From Anaerolineae bacterium (GTDB lineage: Bacteria; Chloroflexota; Anaerolineae; Aggregatilineales; J027): a DNA stretch of 64,000 nt. The notes beneath the pieces were generated by a model. The model was not told the DNA's origin. It searched no databases and worked only from the letters and a program-made list of their open reading frames with translations. Each line of letters opens with the position of its first letter. Position 1 is the first letter of the stretch. Positions 18,871 to 28,405 of this stretch are shown here, one piece after another. Location: assembly GCA_019913005.1 (NCBI GenBank), contig JAIOHL010000169.1, forward strand, positions 1-64,000, in the 5' to 3' direction. A program made the position numbers and the translations under genes.

Positions 18871-20355
18871 ATGCCTAATTTTACTCCGGGACGTCGTTGG
18901 CAACCGCCCTTTTACCCCTTTAAACATGAGCCACTGCGCTATCGGTTGTTAGAGCGCATGGAACGTATGGTAAAAGGCCCATTGTTTGGTTGTCGAATGT
19001 GTGGGAACTGTTTGTTACAAGAGACGGCTTTTATCTGTCCGATGGAATGCCCCAAAGGAGCGCGGAACGGGCCTTGTGGGGGTTCGACATCGGAACACTG
19101 CTATGTGGATGAAACGCGCCCTTGCATCTGGTATCGCATCTATACGCGGGCCTTTGCGATGGGCCGCGAAGAAAAGCTGTTAGAGGTCATGCCCCCGCTG
19201 GATTGGGACAGGGTAGGCACGGAAACTTGGTGGGATGTGATGAAGCAGCTTCGCCAAGTGGGGGTACGCCATTTTGCACAGGAGATGACATCGGGGAATG
19301 TCAAACGCCGCGCCAAAGCATGGGACAGCGTTTTTAATCCGGTGCGCCAGCCCGATTGGTGGCAGGGGGATGCTGAGTATCATGCACCCGCCTATACCGA
19401 GCCGATTTCAGAATTAGAGCGCCGCCTGAAAGCTGGCGAATTTGTGGTGACGGCAGAGGTCGCGCCACCCCTCAGCACGGCGACCAAAAAATTATGCACC
19501 AATGTTGAGATGGTCAAACCGTATGTGGCGGCGGTCAATTTTACCGATAATCCATCGGCGACGGCACGTATGGCAAGTATGGCGTGCAGCATCATGGCGC
19601 TGGAACACGGGGTTGAACCTGTGATGCAAATTGCGGCCCGTGACCGCACCCGCACCGGACTGCAATCCGAAGTGTTGGGGGCGAGCGCGTTGGGCGTTCG
19701 CAACCTGCTATGCCTTTCCGGGGATCATAGTCGCATGGGGCCGCCACCGTTGGGTCGGGCCGATGTGTTGGACATTGATTCCATCCAGATGTTGTGGATT
19801 TTGCGCCGGATGCGCGATGAAGGCAAGTTCTTGGACGGACGCGAGATTAAACACCCTCCCAAATTCTTCTTAGGGGCAGCCGCTTCGCCGTTTGCATCTG
19901 AACCGCGCTTCCAAGCCCTGCGTGAGCATAAGAAGGTCAACGCTGGCGCTCAGTTTTTCCAGACCAATCTGGTGTATGACACGGAGGGGATGGAGATTTG
20001 GCTGAATGAACTCGCCAAACGGGACATCCTCGGCAAAGTTTATATCCTAATTGGTGTCACCCCCCTCAAGAGTCTCAAGATGGCGCTCTATATGCACAAC
20101 GAAGTTCCCGGCGTTTTTATCCCGGAGAAACTGCTCAAGCGTATGGAAGCAGCGGCTGATGGTGCGCAGGAGGAAGGGGTGCAAATCGCCCTCGAACTGA
20201 TTGAAGCGATTAAAAGCAAACAGGGGGTGAGTGGTATTCACATTATGGCAGTGGGTTGGGAAGAAATTGTGCCACGCATCGTCACCGAGGCAGGTTTATT
20301 GCCAACTGGCTTCAACACCCCTGTTAGCCCAGAACCGAGCCATGCACTCGCATAA
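18871..20355 (+). CDS. Fused MetV-MetF methylenetetrahydrofolate reductase
   Basis: 494 residues. Residues about 20-110 are a MetV-type Cys-rich domain with Cys41, 44, 47, 56, 60, 69, 77 and 85, suited to Fe-S or zinc binding. After a linker, residues about 178-480 are a MetF flavoprotein barrel (VVTAEVAPPLS, VNFTDNPSAT, LLCLSGDHSRMG, FFQTNLVYD). In acetogens MetV and MetF are usually separate subunits; here they are one chain. It makes methyl-H4folate for AcsE, just upstream. The electron donor cannot be told from sequence. Confidence 0.9.
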   Translation: MPNFTPGRRWQPPFYPFKHEPLRYRLLERMERMVKGPLFGCRMCGNCLLQETAFICPMECPKGARNGPCGGSTSEHCYVDETRPCIWYRIYTRAFAMGREEKLLEVMPPLDWDRVGTETWWDVMKQLRQVGVRHFAQEMTSGNVKRRAKAWDSVFNPVRQPDWWQGDAEYHAPAYTEPISELERRLKAGEFVVTAEVAPPLSTATKKLCTNVEMVKPYVAAVNFTDNPSATARMASMACSIMALEHGVEPVMQIAARDRTRTGLQSEVLGASALGVRNLLCLSGDHSRMGPPPLGRADVLDIDSIQMLWILRRMRDEGKFLDGREIKHPPKFFLGAAASPFASEPRFQALREHKKVNAGAQFFQTNLVYDTEGMEIWLNELAKRDILGKVYILIGVTPLKSLKMALYMHNEVPGVFIPEKLLKRMEAAADGAQEEGVQIALELIEAIKSKQGVSGIHIMAVGWEEIVPRIVTEAGLLPTGFNTPVSPEPSHALA

Positions 20356-20393
20356 TTGAATCGTAGGCATTGACATCGAAAGGAACGTCGAAG

Positions 20394-21194
20394 ATGAAAA
20401 TCGCAGTCAGTGGCAAAGGGGGGACAGGCAAAACCACCCTCTCCGCTTTGTTGGCCCAAGTATATGCCAATGCCGGACGGGATGTTCTGGCAGTAGATAC
20501 CGACCCCTCACCATGTCTGGCGGGGGCATTGGGGTTTCCGATGGAACTACGTGCCCAATTGTCCCCCATTTCCAGCATGGATGAATTGATTGAAGAACGA
20601 ACAGGGGCAAAACCGGGGACGGTGGGGGGATTTTTTACCCTCAATCCCCGTGTAGATGACCTGCCGGAGCGTTTTAGTATTCAATATCGTGGGGTGCGCT
20701 TGTTGGAAATGGGCACGGTTGATGTTGGCGGGTCAGGCTGTATTTGCCCTGAAAGCGCTATGCTCAAAACCTTGTTTACCCATCTGTTGTTTCGTTCGGA
20801 TGAAGTGCTGATTTTAGATATGTACGCTGGGGTGGAGCATCTAGGTCGGGCCACCGCCGATTTTGTGGATGCGATGCTGGTGGTAGTTGAGCCTACCCGC
20901 CGCAGCCTCGGCACGGCCATGCAAATCAAGAAACTAGCCGCCGACATAGGACTTACCCGCCTGTGGTTGGTCGGCAATAAAGTTCGCGGCGCTGAAGAAC
21001 AAGCCTTTTTGGAAGCGGAGACCCCCGATATTCCTGTGCTTGGATTTTTGCCTGCTGCCTTGACTGTCCAAGAAGCGGATCGTCTCGGCGTGCCCGTTTA
21101 TGATTATGTGCCGGAACTACGCTTGGAAGCGGAACGAATGGCGGAATTACTCGTGAGTGCTTTACAACGACAATCTGAGGAGAAACATGGATGA
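20394..21194 (+). CDS. CooC-type nickel-enzyme maturation ATPase, first copy
   Basis: 266 residues from the ATG at 20394, preceded by aaagga; the TTG at 20370 adds an unlikely extension. The P-loop KGGTGKTT is at residues 8-15 and the CooC Cys-x-Cys pair occurs in GSGCICPE. MinD-like ATPases of this family bind nickel between two monomers and insert it into CODH or ACS. It overlaps the next, related gene by four bases. Two copies in tandem suggest one for the C-cluster and one for the A-cluster (AcsF), but which is which cannot be told here. Confidence 0.9.
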   Translation: MKIAVSGKGGTGKTTLSALLAQVYANAGRDVLAVDTDPSPCLAGALGFPMELRAQLSPISSMDELIEERTGAKPGTVGGFFTLNPRVDDLPERFSIQYRGVRLLEMGTVDVGGSGCICPESAMLKTLFTHLLFRSDEVLILDMYAGVEHLGRATADFVDAMLVVVEPTRRSLGTAMQIKKLAADIGLTRLWLVGNKVRGAEEQAFLEAETPDIPVLGFLPAALTVQEADRLGVPVYDYVPELRLEAERMAELLVSALQRQSEEKHG

Positions 21195-21979
21195 CCACGA
21201 CAATTGCTCTTGCGGGTAAGGGTGGGGTAGGCAAAACGACCATCTCTGCCATGATTATTAAATATTTGATCCAGACGCAATCCGGTGCGGTGCTGGCGAT
21301 TGATGCCGACCCCAGCAGCAATTTAAACGTCGTGTTGGGGCTGGAATTGGATTGGACAGTTGGAGATATTCGGGAAGACCTGTTGAGTCAGGTCAAACAA
21401 TCCTTGCTAGAGGGGGGCGCAGCGATGGGCAGCGTCTCCGGTGGGATCAGCAAGCGCGAATATTTGGATTATCAAATTCGCTCCTCATTGGTTGAAGGTA
21501 CGCAGGTTGACCTCATTGCGATGGGGCGCTCCGAAGGCCCCGGTTGCTACTGCGCGGTCAATCATAATCTGCGCGAAGTAGTGGACGGCATCAGCAAGAA
21601 TTATCGGTATGTGGTCATTGATAATGAAGCGGGGATGGAACACCTCAGCCGTCGCACGACCCGCGATGTACAACATCTTTTTGTGGTCACGGATCCCACT
21701 CAACGCGGTATTCAGGCCGCCGAACGGATTGCGGGATTCCGTCACGCGCTGGATATTCACATTGAACATACCTATCTGATTCTAAATGGCTTACGAACGG
21801 AGACCATTCCCACGCCATTGCAGAGTCGGATTGACGCACTCGATATTCCGTTGTTGGGCTGTGTTCCCTATGACACCCAGATGATGGAGTTTGAGTTTGA
21901 AGGCCGCCCACTGGTAGACCTCGACAATCAGTCGCAGGTGTATCAAGCGGTAGCCGCCATGTTACAACGAATTCTATAA
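21191..21979 (+). CDS. CooC-type nickel-enzyme maturation ATPase, second copy
   Basis: 262 residues. P-loop GKGGVGKTT near residue 9-17, DADPSSNLN switch, and the metal-binding Cys-x-Cys in GPGCYCAVN. The NEAGMEHLSRRT segment is typical of CooC. It is distinct in sequence from the copy just upstream and translationally coupled to it (ATGGATGACC overlap). Role: nickel loading of CODH or acetyl-CoA synthase in the cytoplasm. Last maturation gene of the cluster; a strong aaaggagg site then precedes the alanine dehydrogenase gene. Confidence 0.9.
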   Translation: MTTTIALAGKGGVGKTTISAMIIKYLIQTQSGAVLAIDADPSSNLNVVLGLELDWTVGDIREDLLSQVKQSLLEGGAAMGSVSGGISKREYLDYQIRSSLVEGTQVDLIAMGRSEGPGCYCAVNHNLREVVDGISKNYRYVVIDNEAGMEHLSRRTTRDVQHLFVVTDPTQRGIQAAERIAGFRHALDIHIEHTYLILNGLRTETIPTPLQSRIDALDIPLLGCVPYDTQMMEFEFEGRPLVDLDNQSQVYQAVAAMLQRIL

Positions 21980-22015
21980 ACCAAGCAGCCCTATCACCAC
22001 AAAGGAGGACTTCCT

Positions 22016-23092
22016 ATGCCCCTCAAAATTGGCATTCCCAAAGAACGGCACACTTCTGAATTTCGGGTTGGCCTGACGCCAGTCGGTGTTTCAATTTTGA
22101 CCAAACGGGGCCATCAGTGTTATGTCGAAAAAGGCGCTGGCATTGGCAGCAATTTCAGTGATACTGAATTTGAACAGGCCGGGGCACGCATCACCTATGA
22201 TGAGGCAGAGGTCTTTCGTCGAGCCGATATAATCCTCAAGGTTCAACGCCCAACCGAAGAAGAAATGTCATGGGTGGCGGATCATCAAACCATCATGGCG
22301 TTTATGATGCTGGCTGTTACGCCGCCACACCAACTTCGCCTATTGGAGGAAAAAGGGACAGCCGTCGTTTCGTATGAACGGATTGAAGAACGTAATGGAA
22401 TGCTGCCTGTTTTGTACCCCTTGAGCCAGATTGGTGGACGCATGACAGCCCAAATTGCGGCCCAATATCTCCAAAATAATCGCGGGGGCAAAGGGATACT
22501 GCTCGGCGGAGTCGCTGGCGTGCCACCCGCCGATGTGGTGATTATTGGGGCTGGTGTGGTGGGTATGAATGCAGCGCAGGCTTTTCTGGGGATGGGAGCG
22601 CGAATTATCCTGTTAGATCACGATTTGCACAAACTCCAAACTGCCCATGAGTATTTTGACGGACGCATCACGACAATGGTTTCGCACGATGCCAATTTGA
22701 AACGGGTATGCAAATTTGCGGATGTGCTCGTCGGTGCGGTGCAAAATCCCGGTGAGCCTGCTCCTCTGATTATCACGAGGGAGATGGTTGCGTCAATGCG
22801 TCCCGGCTCAGTTGTTATTGACATGAGCATTGATCAGGGGGGATGTATTGAGACCAGCCGTCCGATGCAGCATAACGACCCCATTTTTATGGTTGACGGA
22901 GTTGTCCATTATTGTGTGCCAAACCTGCCGGGAGTCGTTGGGCGCACTTCTACCCATGCTTTCCTCAATGCAGCTTGGCCTTTCATTCAACTGGTGGCGG
23001 AGCATGGCATCGAACAGGCGGTTGAATTAAACGCGGCTTTGCATCGAGGCACGGTCATCTTTCAGCGAGAAAAAACGCCTGAACCCGCCTAA
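22016..23092 (+). CDS. ald: Alanine dehydrogenase
   Basis: 358 residues. KIGIPKERHTSEFRVGLTP opens the AlaDH/PNT N-terminal domain, VVIIGAGVVGMNAAQAF is the NAD-binding loop, and DMSIDQGGCIETSRPM is the family signature. It reversibly aminates pyruvate to L-alanine with NADH. Pyruvate can be made from acetyl-CoA, so it could be an outlet for carbon from the preceding cluster, though the 36-base gap with its own strong ribosome site leaves open whether it is co-transcribed. The related transhydrogenase alpha subunit is less likely given the complete length and lack of membrane segments. Confidence 0.9.
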   Translation: MPLKIGIPKERHTSEFRVGLTPVGVSILTKRGHQCYVEKGAGIGSNFSDTEFEQAGARITYDEAEVFRRADIILKVQRPTEEEMSWVADHQTIMAFMMLAVTPPHQLRLLEEKGTAVVSYERIEERNGMLPVLYPLSQIGGRMTAQIAAQYLQNNRGGKGILLGGVAGVPPADVVIIGAGVVGMNAAQAFLGMGARIILLDHDLHKLQTAHEYFDGRITTMVSHDANLKRVCKFADVLVGAVQNPGEPAPLIITREMVASMRPGSVVIDMSIDQGGCIETSRPMQHNDPIFMVDGVVHYCVPNLPGVVGRTSTHAFLNAAWPFIQLVAEHGIEQAVELNAALHRGTVIFQREKTPEPA

Positions 23093-23244
23093 ATAAAGAC
23101 ACTGCCGCAGTCGAAATCGTGGCTAGAGTGAGCCTATGTCGAGAACAAACACTTGGGCACAATCTCTAGCCGCACGATGCAGTTTTTGTCGTATACTATT
23201 TTTGGTGGGGGGTTCCAAATATTGGTCAGTGATAGGAACCCTAG

Positions 23245-23850
23245 ATGAAAAAAGCCAAGCCGCTGTTACCCATTCTTTTAATTGCTATCCTTGCTGTCAA
23301 TGTGATTTTGTTTGTGGCTGACCCTGTGCCGTTGCAGGCGCAACAGAGTAGTGCCACGCCTACCCGCACCCCACGCCCCACACGAACACCGACTGCTACT
23401 CCCGAACCGCGTGTGCTCGAAAATGTGCCCGTCGCACGCGGGGGCATTGAAGTTTTTCCATTGCCAGACCGCAAATCGGGCCGAATTTTTGCGTCAGTGG
23501 TAGGGACATTCGCGCCGCATGTAGCAGGTCGTAGTGAAGATGAAAAATGGCTCTTTATCTATTATTTTGATCGGGGGGTACTCAAAGCAGGGTGGTCGCC
23601 GATTCGGGGGTTGGTTTTAGAAGTGGAGGAAGTCTCCCTGCTGCCTGTGATTGACCCTGAAGATATGCCGGATTTGCCTGACTTGGAATTTAATGAATTG
23701 GCATCCCGCCCCTATGGTACTCGTCGCCCAAGTAGTTCTGCAACGGCGACCCCAACTTCAAGTTCCAATACAGGCAATGATAATAACAATCCGCCTCCAC
23801 CTCCTCCGCCAACCGCCACACAGCCACCCGCTGGCACGCAAGAACCCTAA
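23245..23850 (+). CDS. Exported SH3-like protein with Thr/Pro-rich linkers
   Basis: 201 residues. An N-terminal hydrophobic segment (LLPILLIAILAVNVILFVA, residues 5-23) is a signal or anchor. A TPTRTPRPTRTPTATPEP linker follows, then a compact region at about 60-135 (FPLPDRKSGRIFASVVG, WLFIYYFDRGVLKAGWSP) that resembles a bacterial SH3 domain, and a Ser/Thr/Pro-rich C-terminal tail. Such linkers are common in surface proteins of Chloroflexota. Function unknown; cell-wall binding is a guess. It converges on the next gene across a shared terminator. Confidence 0.7.
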   Translation: MKKAKPLLPILLIAILAVNVILFVADPVPLQAQQSSATPTRTPRPTRTPTATPEPRVLENVPVARGGIEVFPLPDRKSGRIFASVVGTFAPHVAGRSEDEKWLFIYYFDRGVLKAGWSPIRGLVLEVEEVSLLPVIDPEDMPDLPDLEFNELASRPYGTRRPSSSATATPTSSSNTGNDNNNPPPPPPPTATQPPAGTQEP

Positions 23851-23861
23851 TGATTTTATGA

Positions 23862-23886
23862 GGGGTATATTGGCCTAATATGCCCC
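23862..23886. terminator. Bidirectional terminator between convergent genes
   Basis: A 10-bp stem (ggggtatatt 23862-23871 with aatatgcccc 23877-23886, one G-T pair) with loop ggcct lies 12 bases after one stop and 5 bases from the opposite stop. Confidence 0.65.
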
Positions 23887-23890
23887 TTCC

Positions 23891-25321
23891 TCAAAACATC
23901 TCTTTTAGAACTGAATTGGCTGCATGATAACCACACATGCCGTGTACACCACCTCCCGGCGGAGTCGAGGATGAACATAGGTATATGCCTTTGGCGGGTG
24001 TGGAATAGGGGTTGAGGCGTAGGGTGGGTCGCATGATTAATTGGAAAATATCTTGCACGCCGCCGTTAATGTCGCCGCCGAGATAGTTGGAGTTATAGGC
24101 CTGATAGTCGGCGGTGTTCATGTGATGACGGGCGAGGATGCAATCGCGGAAACCGGGGGCGAATCGCTCGATTTGGTTTTCAATCGTCTCGGTCATGTCT
24201 ACCGTTGAACCATTCGGTACATGGCAATAGGCCCATGCGGTGTGCTTGCCATCCGGAGCACGGGTATGATCAAAGAGACTTTGTTGGGCGACAATTACAT
24301 AAGGCTTTTCGGCGTGACGGCTCTGCCAAATCGCTCTTTCAGATGTGGCAATGTCGCGCAGTGTCGGCCCAATGTGTAAGGTGGCGGCACGGGAACATTT
24401 GGCGGCTTTCCATGGAATAGGTTCACTCAACGCCCAATCAAGTTTGAACACTCCCATCCCGTAGCGATATTTTTGCAGCCGATTTTGATAGGGGGTAGGC
24501 AGCTTATCCCCAACGATTTCGATCAATTGATGGGGTGAGATGTCAAACAGATACGCCCGTGCTGACGGCAGTTCTTGGATGGATGTGACCCGCTGACCCG
24601 TGATAATTTCTCCCCCCAGTGATTGAAAATATGATGCCAACGCATCCGCCAGTTTTTGCGATCCCCCCTTTGCCATAGGCCAACCGATGTAATGCCCTAG
24701 AATCCCCAAAACTAGGCCAAATGAAGCTGAGGCGATATGCCCCATTGTCAGCATGGAGTGACCAGCTAATCCAGCGAATATGGCGCGAGTACGTTCTTCT
24801 CGAAACAGGGTTTTGGCAAAGGTATGCAGAGGCAGCACGGCTGGAATCCCGAAACGGGTTAGGGCAAATGGATGGCGAGGAAAGCGGAGCAGGGGAGCGA
24901 GCGTCATGTTGACCAATGTACCCCAATCATTGACGAGGGGAGTCATCAAACGGCGATACATTTTGGCATCACGCCCTAATTGATCGGCGGTGGCATCAAT
25001 GGATTTTTCGAGGGTGAGCGCCGTGCCATCATCAAAGGGATGAGCCAGCGGAGCGGGGGAGTGAATCCATTCAATGCCATGTTCATGCAGGGGCAATTCA
25101 CGGAAAAAGGGGGAACTCGCACCTAGCGGATGAATGGCCGAGCATATATCATGGATGAAACCGGGTAGGGTCAATTCGGCTGAACGCATCCCCCCGCCGA
25201 TACTGTCAGCGGCTTCAATCAATAGCACCGATTTTTGGGCACGGGCAAGGGTAATCGCTGCTGCCAATCCGTTTGGGCCAGATCCAATGACTACTGCGTC
25301 GTATGTTGGAGAAGTTGCCAT
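23891..25321 (-). CDS. FAD-dependent oxidoreductase, phytoene-desaturase-like (COG1233)
   Basis: 476 residues. The N-terminal dinucleotide-binding motif VVIGSGPNGLAAAITLARA and VLLIEAADSIGGGMRSAELTLPGF are characteristic of the phytoene desaturase/amine oxidase superfamily. The C terminus GIYLCSSSTPPGGGVHGMCGYHAA closes the FAD site. It is a soluble or membrane-associated flavoprotein; no carotenoid genes surround it, so a carotenoid substrate is not supported. Members of this COG1233 branch have varied and mostly unknown substrates. Confidence 0.85.
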   Translation of the reverse strand: MATSPTYDAVVIGSGPNGLAAAITLARAQKSVLLIEAADSIGGGMRSAELTLPGFIHDICSAIHPLGASSPFFRELPLHEHGIEWIHSPAPLAHPFDDGTALTLEKSIDATADQLGRDAKMYRRLMTPLVNDWGTLVNMTLAPLLRFPRHPFALTRFGIPAVLPLHTFAKTLFREERTRAIFAGLAGHSMLTMGHIASASFGLVLGILGHYIGWPMAKGGSQKLADALASYFQSLGGEIITGQRVTSIQELPSARAYLFDISPHQLIEIVGDKLPTPYQNRLQKYRYGMGVFKLDWALSEPIPWKAAKCSRAATLHIGPTLRDIATSERAIWQSRHAEKPYVIVAQQSLFDHTRAPDGKHTAWAYCHVPNGSTVDMTETIENQIERFAPGFRDCILARHHMNTADYQAYNSNYLGGDINGGVQDIFQLIMRPTLRLNPYSTPAKGIYLCSSSTPPGGGVHGMCGYHAANSVLKEMF

Positions 25322-25455
25322 TTAGCGTGCCGTATTTCCAAAACAAACCTTGTTGATTCTACGTAATTGTACAAAGTTTCGAAATTCACAATTTTAGCCA
25401 ATTTGCCGCTATACTCTATATTCCAATTGTTAAAAACCAGAGGCACTGTGCTTGA

Positions 25456-26790
25456 ATGTCTAATGTAGCATTCGAAATTCTGATTATTCTGCTCTTGATT
25501 TTGGGAAACGGTGTATTGGCGATGTCCGAAGCCGCTATCATTTCAGCGCGTAAGGCGCGTTTGGAACGCCTTTCGGATGAGGGACACGCCGGGGCAAAAG
25601 CCGCTCTGGAACTCGCCAGAAACCCGACGCGCTTTCTTTCGACAACCCAAATCGGTATCACGCTGGTGGGAATTTTGGCAGGCGCATTCGGCGGCGCTAC
25701 TGTTGCTGAAAAATTGGCCGAGGCACTGGATAAGATTGAACCCCTCGCTCCCTATAGTGACGGCATCGCATTGGCGCTTGTTGTTTTGATTATCACTTTC
25801 CTCTCGCTGATTTTGGGTGAATTGGTTCCCAAACGATTAGCCCTGAACAACCCTGAACGCATTGCTTCACTGGTAGCGGGGCCAATGAATTTTCTTTCCA
25901 AGATTACTGCACCCATTGTCACCTCAATCGGTTTCACAACCGATATAACCCTGCGGCTACTAGGAGTTAAACCCTCCATTGAACCACCTGTCACCGAAGA
26001 TGAAATTCGGATTTTGATCGAACACGGTACACAGGCGGGCGTTTTTGATGAAGCCGAACAGGATATGGTGGACAGCATTCTAAGTTTGGATCAGACCCGT
26101 GTTAAGGAATTGATGACTCCCCGCACGAAGGTAATTTGGCTAGATGTGGATGACTCCATCGAAGCCAATTTGCAGAAGATCGCAGGCAGTGGTTTTTCCT
26201 ATTATCCGGTTTACCAAGATTCGCCAGATAATGTGGTTGGGATCGCGTCCGTCAAAGATATGTGGGCCAAGACGATCAAAGGCGAAAAACTTGACCTTAA
26301 GGAATGTCTGCGCAAGCCTACCTTTGTTCCCGATACTGTCTTTGCTCTCAAAATGCTCGATATTTTTCAGGAGTCAGGTGAACATGTTGCGCTCGTCTTG
26401 AGCGAGTTTGGGGGGGTAGAGGGACTAGTGACACTCATTGATATTATGGAGGCCATTGTGGGAGATTTGCCCTCATTAAGTGAAATTGCCGAGGCCCAGC
26501 CTTTCCAACGTGCGGACGGCTCGTGGCTGTTGGATGGCCTGCTCTCGATTGATGAGGTCAAAGAGATGTTTGAGCTTGAGGCCGATTTGCTGGGTGAAGA
26601 AAACAATACTTTCTCAACACTTGGCGGTTTTTTGGTCATGAACTTGGAGCGTATTCCAAAAGCCGGGGACTATTTGGAAGCGTCTGGCCTGCGCTTCGAG
26701 GTGATGGACATGGACGGCAACCGAGTAGACAAAGTTTTGGTGACCAAATTACCCGAAAAAGTTGAAGAACCGAAATCATCCGATGATTAA
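25456..26790 (+). CDS. HlyC/CorC (CNNM)-family transporter with CBS pair
   Basis: 444 residues. N-terminal CNNM/DUF21 membrane domain with helices near 5-22, 62-82 and 95-120 (EILIILLLILGNGVLAMSEAAI; ALALVVLIITFLSLILGELVPKRLAL), then a CBS pair (VKELMTPRTKVIWLDVDD; CLRKPTFVPDTV) and a C-terminal CorC/HlyC transporter-associated domain (GDYLEASGLRFEVMDMDGNRVDKV). Family members export or regulate Mg2+ or Co2+. It stands alone, with tatact 40 bases upstream as a possible -10. Confidence 0.9.
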   Translation: MSNVAFEILIILLLILGNGVLAMSEAAIISARKARLERLSDEGHAGAKAALELARNPTRFLSTTQIGITLVGILAGAFGGATVAEKLAEALDKIEPLAPYSDGIALALVVLIITFLSLILGELVPKRLALNNPERIASLVAGPMNFLSKITAPIVTSIGFTTDITLRLLGVKPSIEPPVTEDEIRILIEHGTQAGVFDEAEQDMVDSILSLDQTRVKELMTPRTKVIWLDVDDSIEANLQKIAGSGFSYYPVYQDSPDNVVGIASVKDMWAKTIKGEKLDLKECLRKPTFVPDTVFALKMLDIFQESGEHVALVLSEFGGVEGLVTLIDIMEAIVGDLPSLSEIAEAQPFQRADGSWLLDGLLSIDEVKEMFELEADLLGEENNTFSTLGGFLVMNLERIPKAGDYLEASGLRFEVMDMDGNRVDKVLVTKLPEKVEEPKSSDD

Positions 26791-26885
26791 TTTGCAAAAT
26801 TTGCCTCTCAATTTGACCTACTGAAGCCACTTCAAACTCCCCAATAATTAAGGGTTAAAACCGCATGAATAAGCCATCCTTGTAT

Positions 26886-26915
26886 TTGACAGGGTGGTTG
26901 CAGTCTTGGTATAAT
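26886..26915 (+). promoter_or_regulatory. Strong sigma-70-type promoter
   Basis: Consensus TTGACA (26886-26891) and TATAAT (26910-26915) are separated by 18 bases, 35 bases before the start of the helix-hairpin-helix gene. Confidence 0.85.
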
Positions 26916-26949
26916 GAGAACATGTGTTCAATACCAAGAGGGATAAAAA

Positions 26950-27243
26950 ATGAGCGCGACATCTAAACTAAACACCCTTCGAGAACTGCAACGTATCCCC
27001 GGTGTTGGCCTACGTGTAGCCGAAGATTTGTGGAATCTGGGCTTCCGTTCTGTCAACGAATTGAAAGATCAAGACCCTGAAGCCTTATATCAGCGCCTAT
27101 GCCAACAGCAGCGTCATCAGGTGGATCGTTGTATGCTCTACGTGCTGCGGTGTGCGGTTTATTATGCTTCCAACATAAGCCATGAGCGCGAATTGTTGAA
27201 GTGGTGGAACTGGTCAGATATGGCCTTGCAACCACAGAGTTAA
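26950..27243 (+). CDS. Cdd1-type helix-hairpin-helix protein
   Basis: 97 residues. LRELQRIPGVGLRVAEDLWNLG (residues 11-32) and FRSVNELKDQDPEALYQRLCQQ match the Cdd1/'pathogenicity locus' family, a single helix-hairpin-helix DNA-binding fold. CMLYVLRCAVYYAS follows, as in the family. Function in bacteria is not established; DNA binding is likely from the fold. It has a near-consensus promoter and an own ribosome site, so it is expressed independently. Confidence 0.85.
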   Translation: MSATSKLNTLRELQRIPGVGLRVAEDLWNLGFRSVNELKDQDPEALYQRLCQQQRHQVDRCMLYVLRCAVYYASNISHERELLKWWNWSDMALQPQS

Positions 27244-27263
27244 ACCAGCCCCACCTTCTATCT

Positions 27264-28397
27264 CTATAGATCTAAAATCATTAATTCTCGCGGGAAACTC
27301 GTCAGACTCTCACCACCATCGGGTGTGACCACTATATTGTCTTCGATCCGCACACCGAATTCGCCGGGGATATACAGCCCCGGTTCGATGGTGAACACCA
27401 TACCGGGTTCAAGCTGCCGTTTGTAGCCCTGCACAATATTGGGATGCTCATGAACATCAATACCCAAACCGTGCCCAGTACGATGAATGATATATTGAGC
27501 AAAGGCCGATTGTCGCAGCACACCAGCGGCGGCTGAGTCCACATCCTCGGCGGCTACCCCCGGACGAACCTTGAGCCGTCCGGCTTCATTTGCACCCAAC
27601 ACCGCCGCATACAACGCCTCGAATTTTTCCGATGGCTCACCAACAAAAAAGGTGCGCGTGATGTCGGACACATAGCCCCCATACACTGTGCCATAGTCAA
27701 TCAGCAAGGGCAAACCGCGTTCAAGGCGAGTATCTCTCGGCATCCCATGTGGCAAAGCGCTGCGTGGGCCAATCAGGATCAGGGGGGCAAATGAATCCTG
27801 TTCACCGCCTAATTCGGTTTGGTGCTGGCTCAAAATTTGGGCAATCTGACGCTCGGTCATGCCCAGTTTTATATCACGTAGGGTACGGCGCAGGGCTTCT
27901 TCGCTGATTTCAATGGCTTTCCGATGGAGGGCCACCTCTTCGGCTGACTTGATGATGCGCAAATTAACCAGTTCTTCGTCGGCGGGGATGATATGCGAAC
28001 CGAGGGCAAATTCTTGGAGCAACTGCCCTTCCAGAACACGCATTTGCAGCCCTTCAACCCCAATCCGCTTACCAGCTAATTTCATCCCTTGAATGGCTTT
28101 GCCAAACGCATCATGATAGCCTTCCGCGTCGCTCCACACAAACAAGTCACCTGCGAAACCGTGTTCTTGTATTTTCTGTTCCTCAAGCAATGGGATAATC
28201 ACGCCGGGATTGCCTTGTTTTGGCACGATGAGCAGCAGGGGGCGTTCGCTGAGATGAAATGAGACTCCTGTTAGGTAGCGTAGGTTCGCGCCGGGAACAA
28301 GCACAATAACATCGAGGCCAGCATCCGCCACGATTTTTTGCAGGCGGGTAAAACGTTGGTGTTGCATTAAATTTTTATCCAAAGTATTTTCCGTCAA
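27264..28397 (-). CDS. M24-family metallopeptidase (Xaa-Pro aminopeptidase-like)
   Basis: 377 residues from a TTG at 28397; the internal ATG at 28367 (MQHQRFTRLQ) is an equally possible start. An N-terminal creatinase-type domain precedes the pita-bread catalytic domain. All five metal ligands are visible: two Asp in LLIDYGTVYGGYVSDITRTF, His in GHGLGIDVHEHP, Glu in FTIEPGLYIP and Glu in VRIEDNIVV. It removes an N-terminal residue before proline in cytosolic peptides. The start lies 8 bases after the stop of the AT-rich ATPase gene, which suggests that gene was inserted into its upstream region. Confidence 0.9.
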   Translation of the reverse strand: MTENTLDKNLMQHQRFTRLQKIVADAGLDVIVLVPGANLRYLTGVSFHLSERPLLLIVPKQGNPGVIIPLLEEQKIQEHGFAGDLFVWSDAEGYHDAFGKAIQGMKLAGKRIGVEGLQMRVLEGQLLQEFALGSHIIPADEELVNLRIIKSAEEVALHRKAIEISEEALRRTLRDIKLGMTERQIAQILSQHQTELGGEQDSFAPLILIGPRSALPHGMPRDTRLERGLPLLIDYGTVYGGYVSDITRTFFVGEPSEKFEALYAAVLGANEAGRLKVRPGVAAEDVDSAAAGVLRQSAFAQYIIHRTGHGLGIDVHEHPNIVQGYKRQLEPGMVFTIEPGLYIPGEFGVRIEDNIVVTPDGGESLTSFPRELMILDL

Positions 28398-28405
28398 TGG
28401 TCTTT

